Positions 48,848-58,400 of a stretch of 64,000 nt of DNA are shown here, piece by piece. The position numbers and the translations under genes are program-made. The DNA comes from Pyxidicoccus parkwaysis (GTDB lineage Bacteria > Myxococcota > Myxococcia > Myxococcales > Myxococcaceae), in NCBI RefSeq assembly GCF_017301735.1, contig NZ_CP071090.1, forward strand, positions 5,074,001 to 5,138,000, in the 5' to 3' direction. Each line of letters begins with the position of its first letter. Positions within the stretch are counted from its first letter, which is position 1. A model generated the notes under the pieces. The model searched no databases, was not told the DNA's origin, and saw only the letters and a program-made list of their open reading frames with translations.

Positions 48848-49742
48848 GCAGCGCGACAACTCCAGCCCCTGCACCCGGGTCCTCGTCACCGGGGCGCTCG
48901 GCAACGTGGGGCGCGAGGTGCTGCGTGCGCTCTCCGCGAAAGGCATCGCGGCCCGGGCGGCCAGCCGCTCGATGGAGCGCGCTCGCTCCGCGCTCGGTGC
49001 CGAGGCCGACATCGTCGCGTTGGACCTCCACGACGCGCGGACATTCGCGCCCGCGTTGCAGGGCTGCGATGGGCTCTTCCTGATGCGGCCTCCCGCCATC
49101 TCGGACGTGAAGCACACGCTCGAACCGCTGGTGGACGCGGCCGTCGCGAGTGGTGTTCGGCACATCGTGTTCCTATCGACGGCGGACACGAACAAGCCCG
49201 CGCCACACCATGCGGTGGAGGAGCACCTGAAGCAGTTCGGCACGAGCTGGACGGTGCTGCGGCCCGGCTTCCTCGCGCAGAACCTCGGGGACATGTACCG
49301 GCGCGACATCCTCGAGGACGGCCGCATCTATGTCCCGGCGGGCAAGGGCCAGGTGGCGTTCGTCGATGCGCGCGACGTGGCCGCAGTCGCCGCCCGCGCC
49401 TTCGCTGAGCCCAAGGCCCACGCGGGGCAGGCCCATACCCTCACGGGGCCGGAGCACTACACGTTCCTCGAAGCCGCGGAGTGTCTGACGGAAATGCTCG
49501 GCGTCCACGTGCGCTACCAGGCCGCGAGCATCCCCGGCTACATGCTGCACCTGCTGCGGCGAGGAATTCCGATGACCCAGGCGCTGGCCCAGACGGCGCT
49601 CCACGTGGGCGTGCGACACCGACAGGCGGAGCGCGTGGACCCGACGCTGACTCGACTGCTCGGCCGTCCCGGCCGCACGATGCGCGACTACATCCACGAC
49701 CACGGCGCGCTCTGGCGGACTCCGGCCCGCGTCGCGGCGTGA
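48816..49742 (+). CDS. NmrA-family NAD(P)-binding protein
   Basis: A 308-residue atypical SDR. After a short polar leader, VLVTGALGNVGREVLRAL binds the dinucleotide; IVFLSTADTNKP and WTVLRPGFLAQNL are the NmrA strands, and YVPAGKGQVAFVDARDVAAV is the characteristic second-half motif also seen in QorB-like quinone reductases. It overlaps the previous gene and is followed 20 bases later by the DUF6544 protein gene. Together they look like a quinone- or aldehyde-handling module, an inference from families only. Confidence 0.82.
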   Translation: MADKPPSSPGEQRDNSSPCTRVLVTGALGNVGREVLRALSAKGIAARAASRSMERARSALGAEADIVALDLHDARTFAPALQGCDGLFLMRPPAISDVKHTLEPLVDAAVASGVRHIVFLSTADTNKPAPHHAVEEHLKQFGTSWTVLRPGFLAQNLGDMYRRDILEDGRIYVPAGKGQVAFVDARDVAAVAARAFAEPKAHAGQAHTLTGPEHYTFLEAAECLTEMLGVHVRYQAASIPGYMLHLLRRGIPMTQALAQTALHVGVRHRQAERVDPTLTRLLGRPGRTMRDYIHDHGALWRTPARVAA

Positions 49743-49762
49743 CCCACCTTCAGGAGGCCCTC

Positions 49763-50560
49763 ATGGATGGCGCGCTCACGGAGTTGCCCCCGCCGACTCC
49801 GTCATTGTCCCGCGACGAGGACGCCGTGGCGCGGCGCCTGGTGGACACACCACCGCGCGGGAGCTTCAGGCCGGAGCTCGTGGAAGGACTTCCTCCGCCC
49901 GCGCGCGATTGGCTCATGCATGCGATTGCCGTCGGCACGCCGCTGTGGCGCACGACGCGGCTCCTCATGCACGGCAGCATCAAGGTCGGTGAACGCTGGC
50001 TGCCTTTCGAGGCCATGCAAATCCACGCGCCGGGCAAAGGCATGCTGTGGAAGGCCCGCGCGCGGATGATGGGCCTGCCCATCGTCGGGCATGACCTCTA
50101 CGCCGAAGGGCGCGGAGAGATGCGCTGGAAGATGCTCGGGCTGGTGCCGGTGGCGCGGGGCGAGGGTCCGGACATCGACCGCTCCACACGTGGCCGGCTC
50201 GCAGCGGAGACCGCCGTCATGGTGCCCACCTGGCTCGTGGGCCCTCACGTCACGTGGACCGGTGAGGGGCCTCGCGCCGCGGTGGCCCACTTCACCATCG
50301 ACGGCGAGCCCTTCGACATCCGGTTGCAACTGGGAGATGGCGGCGCCCTGCGCGGCGTGAGCTTCCTGCGCTGGGGCGCACCGCTTCCGGGAGATGCCTT
50401 CGGCCTCCACCCGTTCGGCTGCGAGGTGCAGGAGGAGCAGACCGTCGCGGGGCTCACCGTGCCGCGCCGGATGCGCGCGGGCTGGTTCTTCGGCGGGCCG
50501 CGCTTCGAGTCCGAGGGCGAGTTCTTCCGCGCCACCGTGGACTCGCTGCGGCCCCTCTGA
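49763..50560 (+). CDS. DUF6544-family-like protein
   Basis: A 265-residue soluble protein. PFEAMQIHAPGKGMLWKARA, then GHDLYAEGRGEMRWKMLGLV and AAETAVMVPTWLVGPHV, match the pattern of DUF6544 proteins, predicted beta-barrel lipid-binding-like folds of unknown role often beside oxidoreductases or regulators. CAGGAGG is 5 bases before the ATG. It is the third gene of the NmrA run and converges on nfsH with 3 bases between stops. Function unknown. Confidence 0.65.
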   Translation: MDGALTELPPPTPSLSRDEDAVARRLVDTPPRGSFRPELVEGLPPPARDWLMHAIAVGTPLWRTTRLLMHGSIKVGERWLPFEAMQIHAPGKGMLWKARARMMGLPIVGHDLYAEGRGEMRWKMLGLVPVARGEGPDIDRSTRGRLAAETAVMVPTWLVGPHVTWTGEGPRAAVAHFTIDGEPFDIRLQLGDGGALRGVSFLRWGAPLPGDAFGLHPFGCEVQEEQTVAGLTVPRRMRAGWFFGGPRFESEGEFFRATVDSLRPL

Positions 50561-50563
50561 CGC

Positions 50564-51166
50564 TCAGAACGTGTACTTCACCTTCGGGAAGATGGAGAGC
50601 GCGGTGATGTTGGGCCCGATGATGTAGCGGGCCAGCAGGTCCGCGCCCACGGAGAAGTGGTCCATGCCCGTGGCGTACTCGATTCCGAAGCCCAGGCCCG
50701 CGTTGGGCGCGCTCATGGCGCGGCCCGGGTCTCCGGCCTCGGGGTCCACCGGCGCGGGGTCCAACCGCGTGTAGCCCGCCACCGCCTTCGGCGTCAGGTA
50801 CAGCCGGTCCATCACCTTCACGTGGTACGCCGCCGTGACGTCCAGGAAGGCCATGGTGAAGTTGTCGGAGAGCGCGCACGTCTCCGTGCCCGGCAGGTAG
50901 CCCGCGAAGCAGTTCTGCGCGGACGAGCCGAGGCCGAAGTGCGCCCCCAGGGACAGCTTCTCCGTCAGGTCGTACCCCAGCCCGAGCTGCAGGTACGTCT
51001 GCGCATTCGAGTAGACGTTCTCCCCGCCGAGGGTGAAGAACACGCCGACGTCCGTCTCGGTGAAGAAGCCGCGGCGCGGCTCGAACTCCACGCCTTCCGG
51101 AGGCGTGGCCGCCAGGGCCGGAGACGACAGCAGCGCAAGCGCGGCGACTAGCAGGGACTTCTTCAC
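50564..51166 (-). CDS. nfsH: NfsH-like outer-membrane beta-barrel protein
   Basis: A 200-residue protein with a signal peptide (GTG start; VKKSLLVAALALLSSPALAA). The mature part alternates short beta strands ending in KVKYTF, an aromatic outer-membrane C-terminus (FFTETDVGVFFTLG; YLQLGLGYDLTEKLSLGAHF; GLGFGIEYATGMDHFSVGAD). GGGAGG precedes the GTG by 4 bases; the longer frame to 51181 would bury that site. It is the eighth gene in the order expected for nfsA-H, but a strong hairpin separates it from nfsG, so it may have its own promoter. In M. xanthus the Nfs proteins are needed for spore-coat assembly. Confidence 0.75.
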   Translation of the reverse strand: MKKSLLVAALALLSSPALAATPPEGVEFEPRRGFFTETDVGVFFTLGGENVYSNAQTYLQLGLGYDLTEKLSLGAHFGLGSSAQNCFAGYLPGTETCALSDNFTMAFLDVTAAYHVKVMDRLYLTPKAVAGYTRLDPAPVDPEAGDPGRAMSAPNAGLGFGIEYATGMDHFSVGADLLARYIIGPNITALSIFPKVKYTF

Positions 51167-51264
51167 GAATCCTCCCAACACACGGGCCCTCCGGGTGACT
51201 CCCAGGAGCGGCGCTGGACGTTAATGACGCCCCCCGCATTCCGGCAACGAGGGGCGGAAACGAA

Positions 51265-51294
51265 AGTGGCGTGGACCGCCGGGTCCACGCCACT
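51265..51294 (-). terminator. strong hairpin between nfsG and nfsH
   Basis: AGTGGCGTGGACC pairs perfectly with GGTCCACGCCACT (13 bp, 4-base loop). On the minus strand it is followed by TTCGTTTCC, so it should stop transcripts arriving from nfsG. It lies 29 bases past the nfsG stop. Confidence 0.8.
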
Positions 51295-51323
51295 AGAGAA
51301 CATCTACGCCTCGGAGGCGGTGA

Positions 51324-53375
51324 CTAACCCTCTTCGCCGCCGCCCTCGCCATTGCCGGCCGGCGAGAAGATCCACGGGTACGTCACGGACACCACGCCGC
51401 CGCCCTTGGGCTCCGGGAACTTCCAGCGGCGGATGCGGGACAGCATGCACTGCTCCGCCTTGGAGTTGTTCAGCGTCGTCTCACTGACGTTGGCGTCCGA
51501 CACCGCGCCCGTCGGGTCGATGGTGAAGGCCACCGCCACCTTGCCGGCGAGGCTCGGGTCCTTGTTCAGCTCGGACTCGTAGCAGTACTTGATCTCCCCC
51601 TGGTGACGCCGGATGACCTTGGCGATGACGTCCTTGTCGAGGCCGCCGACCACCGTCGTCTTGCCGGGGATGACCTTGGTGATGGACTTGCCGCGGCCGC
51701 CCAGGTCGATGCCGCCCGAGCCACCCGCGCCGCGCCCCGTGCCCTGCGTGCCGAGGCCACCGATGCCCAGCGCCGTGCCGCCACCGCCGGTGCCCGTGCC
51801 GCGCGAGCCGAGGCCACCGACGCCCTGCGCGTCACCCATGGCCGCGCCGCCCTTGAGGCCGCCGAGCGCGTTGTTGAGGCCGGTGCCGAAGCCGCCGGGG
51901 CCGAACACGTCCGAAGCCCCGCCCTTCAGCCCCTTGAACGCGCCGAGCAGACCGACCTTGCCCACCACCTGGCGGTCCTTCTCCTTCTTGCTCTTGTCCA
52001 CAATCGGCGTGCCCGGCTTGGAGGGAGCGGCCTCCTGCTGCTTCGCCTCCTCCTTGCCGAACTTGCCCTCTTCGTCCTTCGCCTTCGCGCCCTCCTCCAC
52101 GCCGGTGAGCTGGAGCTTCTTCTGCTCGAGCTTCTTCTCCGGGGTGATGAGGAACTTCGCGACGCGCTGCTGGTCCTGGAAGATGTCCGCCGTCTCCGGG
52201 TGCTCCGAGCGCGGCGTCAGCACCATGGCGAGGATGACGGCCAGGCCCGCCAGGAGGCAGATGCTGGCAATCTTGAAGAAGGTGAAGTCCGCCTCGACCA
52301 GCGCGTTGGCCGCGATGGCCGGCGAGGGCCGCACGTAGCGCACCACGAAGGCCACGTTGCCGAGCGACAACTCCACCCGGTCATTCAGGCCGAGCGTGAG
52401 GACCTGCTCCTGCTCCGCGGACGCGCCGGTGAGCGCACCCGCCGCGCGCAGCGCGTCCTTGGAGCGCACGTTGCCCAGGTTGGTGACGATGAGGCCCGCG
52501 CCCGCCGGAGCCCGCACCTCCAGCTTGTCGCCCCGGCTCACCGCGAGCACGTGGCGCTGGCCCACCGACGGAGCGAAGACGTGGAAGAAGTTCTTCTTCC
52601 CCTCGCCGATGGTGACGGGGACGCCGTCCTTGAAGTGCTGGACCTCCAGCATCTGGTCGCCCCAGAGCATCGCCACCTGGAGGACCTTCGCGTTGGAGAG
52701 CGGCATGGCCTCGGGAGGCAGCGGCTCCTGGAGGTGCGGCGCCAACGTGCGATTCGTCTTCGCCGTGGCCGCCGGAGTCACCGTGCGCGCCTGGGGCCCG
52801 ACCTTGTTCGTCACCGGCGGCGCCACGGGGGGCACCACCGGAGTCACCGGCCGCTCCGTGCGCACGGAGACGCCCGCCGAGGACGCTTCCATGCGAGGAC
52901 CCGGCATGGGCACCGGTACCGGTGCGCGCGGTGTGTTCGACGCTGAAGGTGGCGTCACCACTTCGGGCAACGTCACCGCCACGGGCGCGCGCTGCGTCAC
53001 CGAGCCCTGGAAGGCCGGCCCGGCCACCTGCGCGCCCACGGGAGCCTTGCGCGCGGGCCCGGCTCCGAAGAGCACCTCCACCCGCGAGCTCCCCATCTTC
53101 AGGACGTCCCCGGGCTCGAGCGCCGTGGGGATGACGAGGCGCTGGCCCCGCACCTCCGTGCCGCCCTCGCTGCCGAGGTCGATGGCCGTGACAGAGCCAT
53201 CCTTGTCCACCTTGAGCATCACATGAAGGTTGGAGACCCGCGGATCCTGAATCTTCACCGCCGCCTGGGCGCCCGACCCCACAATGACGCTCTCCGCCTC
53301 CGACACGGCCTCAACCGTGGAGCCATCCGGTCCCGTGATTCGAAGCGTCAAGCCGTTGTTCTTCGCCGCCGCCAT
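51324..53375 (-). CDS. nfsG: NfsG: FHA-domain transmembrane protein with AgmX/PglI-type C-terminus
   Basis: A 683-residue inner-membrane protein. Residues 10-105 are an FHA-like domain (VIVGSGAQAAVKIQDPRVSN then LHVML). A Pro/Val-rich linker leads to a second FHA-like fold (about 250-350). Residues 364-384 (FFKIASICLLAGLAVILAMV) cross the membrane. A Gly-rich periplasmic stretch (GLGSRGTGTGGGGTALGIGG) precedes a TonB-like AgmX/PglI domain at 585-670 with a Cys pair (HQGEIKYCYESELN; KAEQCMLSRIRRW). GltJ and GltG of the gliding machine share this plan, so it should couple the AglRQS proton motor to the outer-membrane parts during sporulation. Confidence 0.85.
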   Translation of the reverse strand: MAAAKNNGLTLRITGPDGSTVEAVSEAESVIVGSGAQAAVKIQDPRVSNLHVMLKVDKDGSVTAIDLGSEGGTEVRGQRLVIPTALEPGDVLKMGSSRVEVLFGAGPARKAPVGAQVAGPAFQGSVTQRAPVAVTLPEVVTPPSASNTPRAPVPVPMPGPRMEASSAGVSVRTERPVTPVVPPVAPPVTNKVGPQARTVTPAATAKTNRTLAPHLQEPLPPEAMPLSNAKVLQVAMLWGDQMLEVQHFKDGVPVTIGEGKKNFFHVFAPSVGQRHVLAVSRGDKLEVRAPAGAGLIVTNLGNVRSKDALRAAGALTGASAEQEQVLTLGLNDRVELSLGNVAFVVRYVRPSPAIAANALVEADFTFFKIASICLLAGLAVILAMVLTPRSEHPETADIFQDQQRVAKFLITPEKKLEQKKLQLTGVEEGAKAKDEEGKFGKEEAKQQEAAPSKPGTPIVDKSKKEKDRQVVGKVGLLGAFKGLKGGASDVFGPGGFGTGLNNALGGLKGGAAMGDAQGVGGLGSRGTGTGGGGTALGIGGLGTQGTGRGAGGSGGIDLGGRGKSITKVIPGKTTVVGGLDKDVIAKVIRRHQGEIKYCYESELNKDPSLAGKVAVAFTIDPTGAVSDANVSETTLNNSKAEQCMLSRIRRWKFPEPKGGGVVSVTYPWIFSPAGNGEGGGEEG

Positions 53376-53428
53376 GAGGATTCTTCCTTCTTCCCTTCCA
53401 CACCCGTAAACAAACGACCGCCGCCGCC

Positions 53429-53716
53429 CTAGAGGTTATCGACTGACTTTTGCAACTCAGGGTCGAAGTTCTCCCGGACCTTGATGAGGCTCTGGAAGTC
53501 CGACTTCTTGCGGTGGAGCACGTACGAGCCTTCCGGCTTCGTGAGCTCGCCTTCCACCGCGACATCGGTGAAGTCGATGACCGTCTTCTTGCGGAAGACA
53601 GTGCGGTCCTCCTCCTGGATGACCTTCACCGTGTCCTTCGAGTTGTCCTGCGCCAACGCCACTGCCGGCGCCACCCACAGCCCCATCACCACCGCCACCG
53701 ATGCCAGTCGCCTCAT
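53429..53716 (-). CDS. nfsF: NfsF: small periplasmic protein
   Basis: A 95-residue protein with a signal peptide (MRRLASVAVVMGLWVAPAVA) and a conserved C-terminal half: VEGELTKPEGSYVLHRKK then FQSLIKVRENFDPELQKSV. That second motif recurs in Glt/Nfs small proteins such as GltF. GGAGG is well placed before the ATG. It lies between nfsE and nfsG, as expected. Probably a periplasmic scaffold piece; the precise role is unknown. Confidence 0.8.
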   Translation of the reverse strand: MRRLASVAVVMGLWVAPAVALAQDNSKDTVKVIQEEDRTVFRKKTVIDFTDVAVEGELTKPEGSYVLHRKKSDFQSLIKVRENFDPELQKSVDNL

Positions 53717-53899
53717 ACCCAGCCTCCATTCACTTCATCGGGTGAGACAGCGGGTGTTCCAACAGGTTCCCGCAGGTTCATTGCACAGCGCGATCCAACT
53801 CCAAGCCCCTGAATCCTAAGGAACTTGCCTGCGAGCTGCCATGCGCCGGCCCGGCAGGTGGAAAAAAGTTCAACATCCCAGCCCCACAAGTGCCGTCTC

Positions 53900-55438
53900 C
53901 TACTGCACTTGCGAGGGCGCGGGAGCACCACCAGGAGCGGGCGCCTTCACGCCCTGAGCCGCGTCCTTCGCGGGAGAGCCCGTGGCCGCTCCGTTCTGCG
54001 CGGGCGCGGCAGGTGCGGCGCTCGCAGGCGACTGAGTGCCCGAGGCAGCAGCGTTGGTGCCTTCCTCCGCCGTGTCACCCGACGGTGACGCGGCGTCGCT
54101 CGCGGCGGCCGAGCCATCCGCGGACGGTTCGCCTTCAGCCGGCGCCTCACCCTGCTCCTGCGGGAGCTGGTTGAGCACGGAGCCCGCGCCACCGGTGGCT
54201 TCGTTCTTCTTCTCGCCCGCGCCCTCGGCGGCCTGCGCGGGCGGCGGGGCCTTCAGCATGTTCTGCAGGCCCTGCACCTTCGCGGTGAGCATCTGCTTGT
54301 CCTGCTCCGTCGTGCCCTGCAATCCCTTGCACCGGTCGAGGAAGGCAATCGCCTTCTCCCAGCCCGCGCGGTCCGCCGCGTATGCCCAGCCCGCGCCGCA
54401 CACCGCCTCCTGCAGGTCCGCGCGCGCGGCGAGCACCTTCTCGAACGCCTCACCCGCGGCCAGGCCCTTCTTCGGGTCCCTGCCCTTCTGCCCATCCAGC
54501 GCCCACGCGAGGTACAGCCGCGCCTCCGTCGAGTCCGGCTCCAGCTCCGTCGCCTTCGTGAACGAGCGCTCCGCGCCCACGTAGTCGCGGTAGCTCAGCG
54601 CCATGGCCCCGAGGTTGAGATAGCCCGGCGCGAACCTGTCATCGAGCGACACCGCCTTCTGGAACTGCGCGAGCGCACGCGTGCGGTCGTCCAGCTTCAG
54701 GTAGACCATGCCGAGCAGGTTGTAGAGCGACGCGTCCTTCTCCGCGTGCTTGAGCGCGGTGCCAGTCAACAGCTCCGCGAGCCGGAACTGTCCGCGCGCA
54801 TACGCCACCTGCGCGAGGTTCTTGTACGCCTCCGGGTTGTCCTTGCTGCGCACCAGCACGCGGCGCGCGGCGGACTCGGACTCGTTCAGCTTCCCCGCCA
54901 CTCGGTACGTCACCGACAGGCTGTTGAGCAACGAAGCGTCGTGCTCACGGCCCGGCTGCTTCAGCGCCTTCTCCAGCAGTGCAATCGCCTCGTCGGTGTG
55001 CCCCTGCTTCCGGTGCAGCGCCGCGAGGTTGACGGCGGACGGCACGTGCCCCGGCTCCAGCAGGAGCACCTTCTCGTAGGCCACGCGCGCGTCGTCGTTG
55101 CGGCCCTGGCGCTCGGCGATGACGCCCAGGTTGAACTGCGCGTTGAGGCTGCGCGGGTCCTTCGCCAGCGCCTTCTCGAACCCGTGGCGTGCACTGTCGA
55201 GGTCACCGGCCTCGTAGGCCTGGAGCGCCGCGGTGAAGAGCTCCGTGGCGGTGCCCTCCTTCGGCGCGGGAGCCTGCGGCGCCGGCTGCGCCACGGGCGT
55301 GCCCTGCTCCGGCTTCTGCGCGGACGCGGCCGACGGCGCCGGCTTCTCCGGCAGTACGGAGGTCTTCGTCTGGGGCCCCGACGCGCACGCGGCCGTGAAG
55401 GCCAGCGAGCCGGCGAGGAGCGAGCGGAACCATTTCAT
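53900..55438 (-). CDS. nfsE: NfsE: TPR lipoprotein
   Basis: A 512-residue protein with a lipobox at FTAAC (Cys19 region), so likely attached to the outer membrane. Residues 60-400 contain eight or more TPRs (NAQFNLGVIAERQGRNDDAR; AYKNLAQVAYARGQFRLAEL; GYLNLGAMALSYRDYVGAER). The last ~120 residues are Ala/Gly/Ser/Glu-rich and probably disordered. The start at 55438 is chosen because it yields the lipoprotein signal. It follows nfsD by 47 bases. GltE is its gliding counterpart. TPRs here should bind other Nfs proteins. Confidence 0.85.
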   Translation of the reverse strand: MKWFRSLLAGSLAFTAACASGPQTKTSVLPEKPAPSAASAQKPEQGTPVAQPAPQAPAPKEGTATELFTAALQAYEAGDLDSARHGFEKALAKDPRSLNAQFNLGVIAERQGRNDDARVAYEKVLLLEPGHVPSAVNLAALHRKQGHTDEAIALLEKALKQPGREHDASLLNSLSVTYRVAGKLNESESAARRVLVRSKDNPEAYKNLAQVAYARGQFRLAELLTGTALKHAEKDASLYNLLGMVYLKLDDRTRALAQFQKAVSLDDRFAPGYLNLGAMALSYRDYVGAERSFTKATELEPDSTEARLYLAWALDGQKGRDPKKGLAAGEAFEKVLAARADLQEAVCGAGWAYAADRAGWEKAIAFLDRCKGLQGTTEQDKQMLTAKVQGLQNMLKAPPPAQAAEGAGEKKNEATGGAGSVLNQLPQEQGEAPAEGEPSADGSAAASDAASPSGDTAEEGTNAAASGTQSPASAAPAAPAQNGAATGSPAKDAAQGVKAPAPGGAPAPSQVQ

Positions 55439-55485
55439 CTGCGTCTTCCCTGTCCCAACATGAAGGATGTCGAAGCGGTTGCGCA

Positions 55486-58400
55486 TCACGGCAGCACCTC
55501 CCCGAGCGAGGCGGTGGGCGCGGGCGCCGTCTGCGTGGAGGGCGCCTGCTGCGCCGGGTCCGCCGCGGGAGCCTTGTCCGCAGGCTGCGCCGGAGCACCG
55601 GGCTCGGAGGGCGCGGCAGCCGGAGCCGCCGAGGCCTCCGCCGTGCCATCCGGCTCACGCGCCAGGTCCGCGCTCGCCATGGAGTCGCTGGCGCGGTACT
55701 CCACCGGCCGCACCTGCGCGTACGAGCCGGGACGGAACTTGTTCACCTGGTCCTGCGCGGCCAGCGTCCACTGGCTGTAGACGCCCAGCTCGTAGGCCTT
55801 GTCGAGCGCCTTCTCCAGCGCCTCGGTGGACTTGTCCTCCAGCGGCAGCGCGAGGTTCTCCAGCTCGCCGCGGTACATGGCAATCTGGTCCTCGTCGAGC
55901 CCCTGCGGGTCCGGCGAGTCCATGATGTTCTTCGCGAAGTCCGCGTACGCGAGGCCGATGCGCGTGAGCGCCGCGATGCCCCAGTCACCCGAGCCCGTGG
56001 CCAGCACCGCGAGGTACTCCTTCTCGAGGCGCTGGATTTCACGCTGCTTCGCCGCGAGGTCCCTGCGGATGGTGCTCACCCGAGAGAACTTGATGTCCGT
56101 GTAGCGCTTCCACGCCGGCTCCAGCGCGAGGAAGCGCGCGTGGCCGTACGCATTCAGCACCGCCACGTCCTTGCGCGTGGCCTCCGGCAGCCTGCTCCAC
56201 GCACGCACCAACTCCGCCTGCACGCGCTCCTGCTCGCGCACGTTCTTGAGCTGCTGGTACGCGAGCAGCTCGTGGTAGCGCGCCAGGTAGAGCTGCGGCG
56301 CGGAGGCGCGCGAGTCACGGCCATACGTCTCCGCGAACGAGCCGAAGGCCTTCCCCGCCTCGCTCCACTTCTTCTCCTTCTCCCAGACGTTGGCGATGGC
56401 GTACGCCACCTGCGGCACGTCCTTGCGGTCCTTGAAGCGCGAGACATAGGCGGAGTACGCGGCCACGGCCTTCTGCGGCTCGCCCGCGCCCTCCCACCAG
56501 ACGCCGGCGTTGAACTGCGCATCCGCCACCCACGCGCCGGCCTCCTCCACCAGCGCCTTGCGCTCGGCGGCGCGCTGCGACTTCTTGGACTCCGCGTCCT
56601 CGGCGGCGCCCGGCGTGTCGTCCTTCTTCGCGACGGCCTTGCTCTTGTCCTTGGCCTTCTTGGACTCGGACTCCTGCGCCTTCACCGCGGCGTCGTGCGC
56701 GGCGATGAAGGACTCGGCCATGGTGGCGGCCTTGCGGTACTCGGCCACCTTCTCGTAGAGGCCGGCCAGCGAGTAGCGCGCCTTCAGCTCGAAGTTGCTG
56801 CGCGGGTACTCCTTGAGGAAGCGCTCACCCGCCTCGATGCCCTTGTCGATTTCACCCGCCTCCTGCGCAATCACCATCACGTAGGTGAGCGCGCGGTCCG
56901 CGTTGTCGGACTTGGGGAACTCGGCGACGAACTTGAGGAACTCCTCGGCGGCCTTCTTCGGGTTCTTCTCCTTCTTGTAGACGACCTCGTCCACCCACTT
57001 GTAGTGGCTGCCCTCCACCACGCGGGCCACGCGCGCGGCGAAGTCCGTGCCCGGCTTGGACAGCCGCTTGTTGGCGAGGAACTTCCGCGACAGCGTGCTC
57101 AGCTCCAGCCACTCCTCGCGGCTCTCGAGCACGTACATGGTGAGGTCCGCCGCGTCACGCGAGCGCCGCTCCTCCGGGTACTTGTCGATGATTTCGCCGA
57201 AGCGCCGGGCCGCGTCCACGAAGTGGCTGCGGTCGTAGAGGATGACGGCCGCCTGGTAGCGCAGGTCGATTTCGTCCTGCGTGTCCGGGTACAGCTTCAC
57301 GAACGTGTCGCACGCATTGACGAGGCGCTCCTCGAACTTCGTGAGCGACTCCTCCTCGCGCTCCTTCGCGTCGCGCTTGACGATGCGCTGCTTCGCGACG
57401 TCGCCCTTGTCCTTCTTCTCGTCGACCTTCTGGCCGTCCTTGAGGTCGCTCTTCGCGAGCTGACCGCGCTCAATCTTCACCAGCTTGTCGTAGGCGAGGA
57501 TGGCGTTGTACGCGGCGCTCTTGCGGTAGCTCTCGTTGGAGACCTCGCGCGCCGTGTCGCGGTCCGGAATCTTGAAGGCCACCACGGCGTCGTACTCGGC
57601 GGCGGCGGCCTGCCACTCCTCCAGGGCCCAGAGGATTTCCGCGTAGAAGAAGCGGATGTTGAAGGCCGAGTCCGCGACGAAGTCCGGGTTGCTGCTGGAG
57701 GCGAACGCCTCCACGTACTGCTTGTAGATGTCGCGCGCGAGCCGGTACGTCTCCACCTGCCGCGTCTTCTGCGCCTCCTGGTGGTACTCCGTCACCATGA
57801 CGCGCATGGCTTCCTCGGTGACATTGAAGGCGTTGCGCAGGACGGTGGCCTGCTTCTCGTTGGCCTTCCACCAGTCGCCACCGGGGCTGTAGAGGTCCAC
57901 CATCCGCTTCATCTCCTTGCGGACCTGCTGACGCTGGCGGAGTCCCTCGAAGGCGCGGACGATGGCCTGCTGGTACTCGGGGGCGTTGGCGCCCATGGGC
58001 TCGTCGTCCACGAGCGTGCGGTAGGTGAGGATGGCGCTGTCGAAGTGGCCCGCGTCCACCAGGCCCGCGGCCGTCTTGGCGATGAGCCGGCCCTGCCGCT
58101 TCGCGGGGGCCTTGGCCTTGAAGTAGGCGATGGCCTCCTTCGGCTGGTCCATCTGCACGTAGAAGACGGTGAGGTCGTTGAGCGCCTCGGTGCGCAGGTC
58201 GCCCAATTCCTCCTTCTTCGCCGAGTAGTCCACCACCTCGTGGAGCTTCTTCAGGCCGGCGTCGTAGTCACCGGTGTTGTAGTCGCACCAGGACAGCTTG
58301 TAGATGGCGTAGGCGTAGATCTTCGGCACGCCCGTGTCGCGCGCCTTCTCGTAGTTCTGCTTCGCGGGGATGAGCTTGTTGTTCTCGAAGTAGTGGTTGC

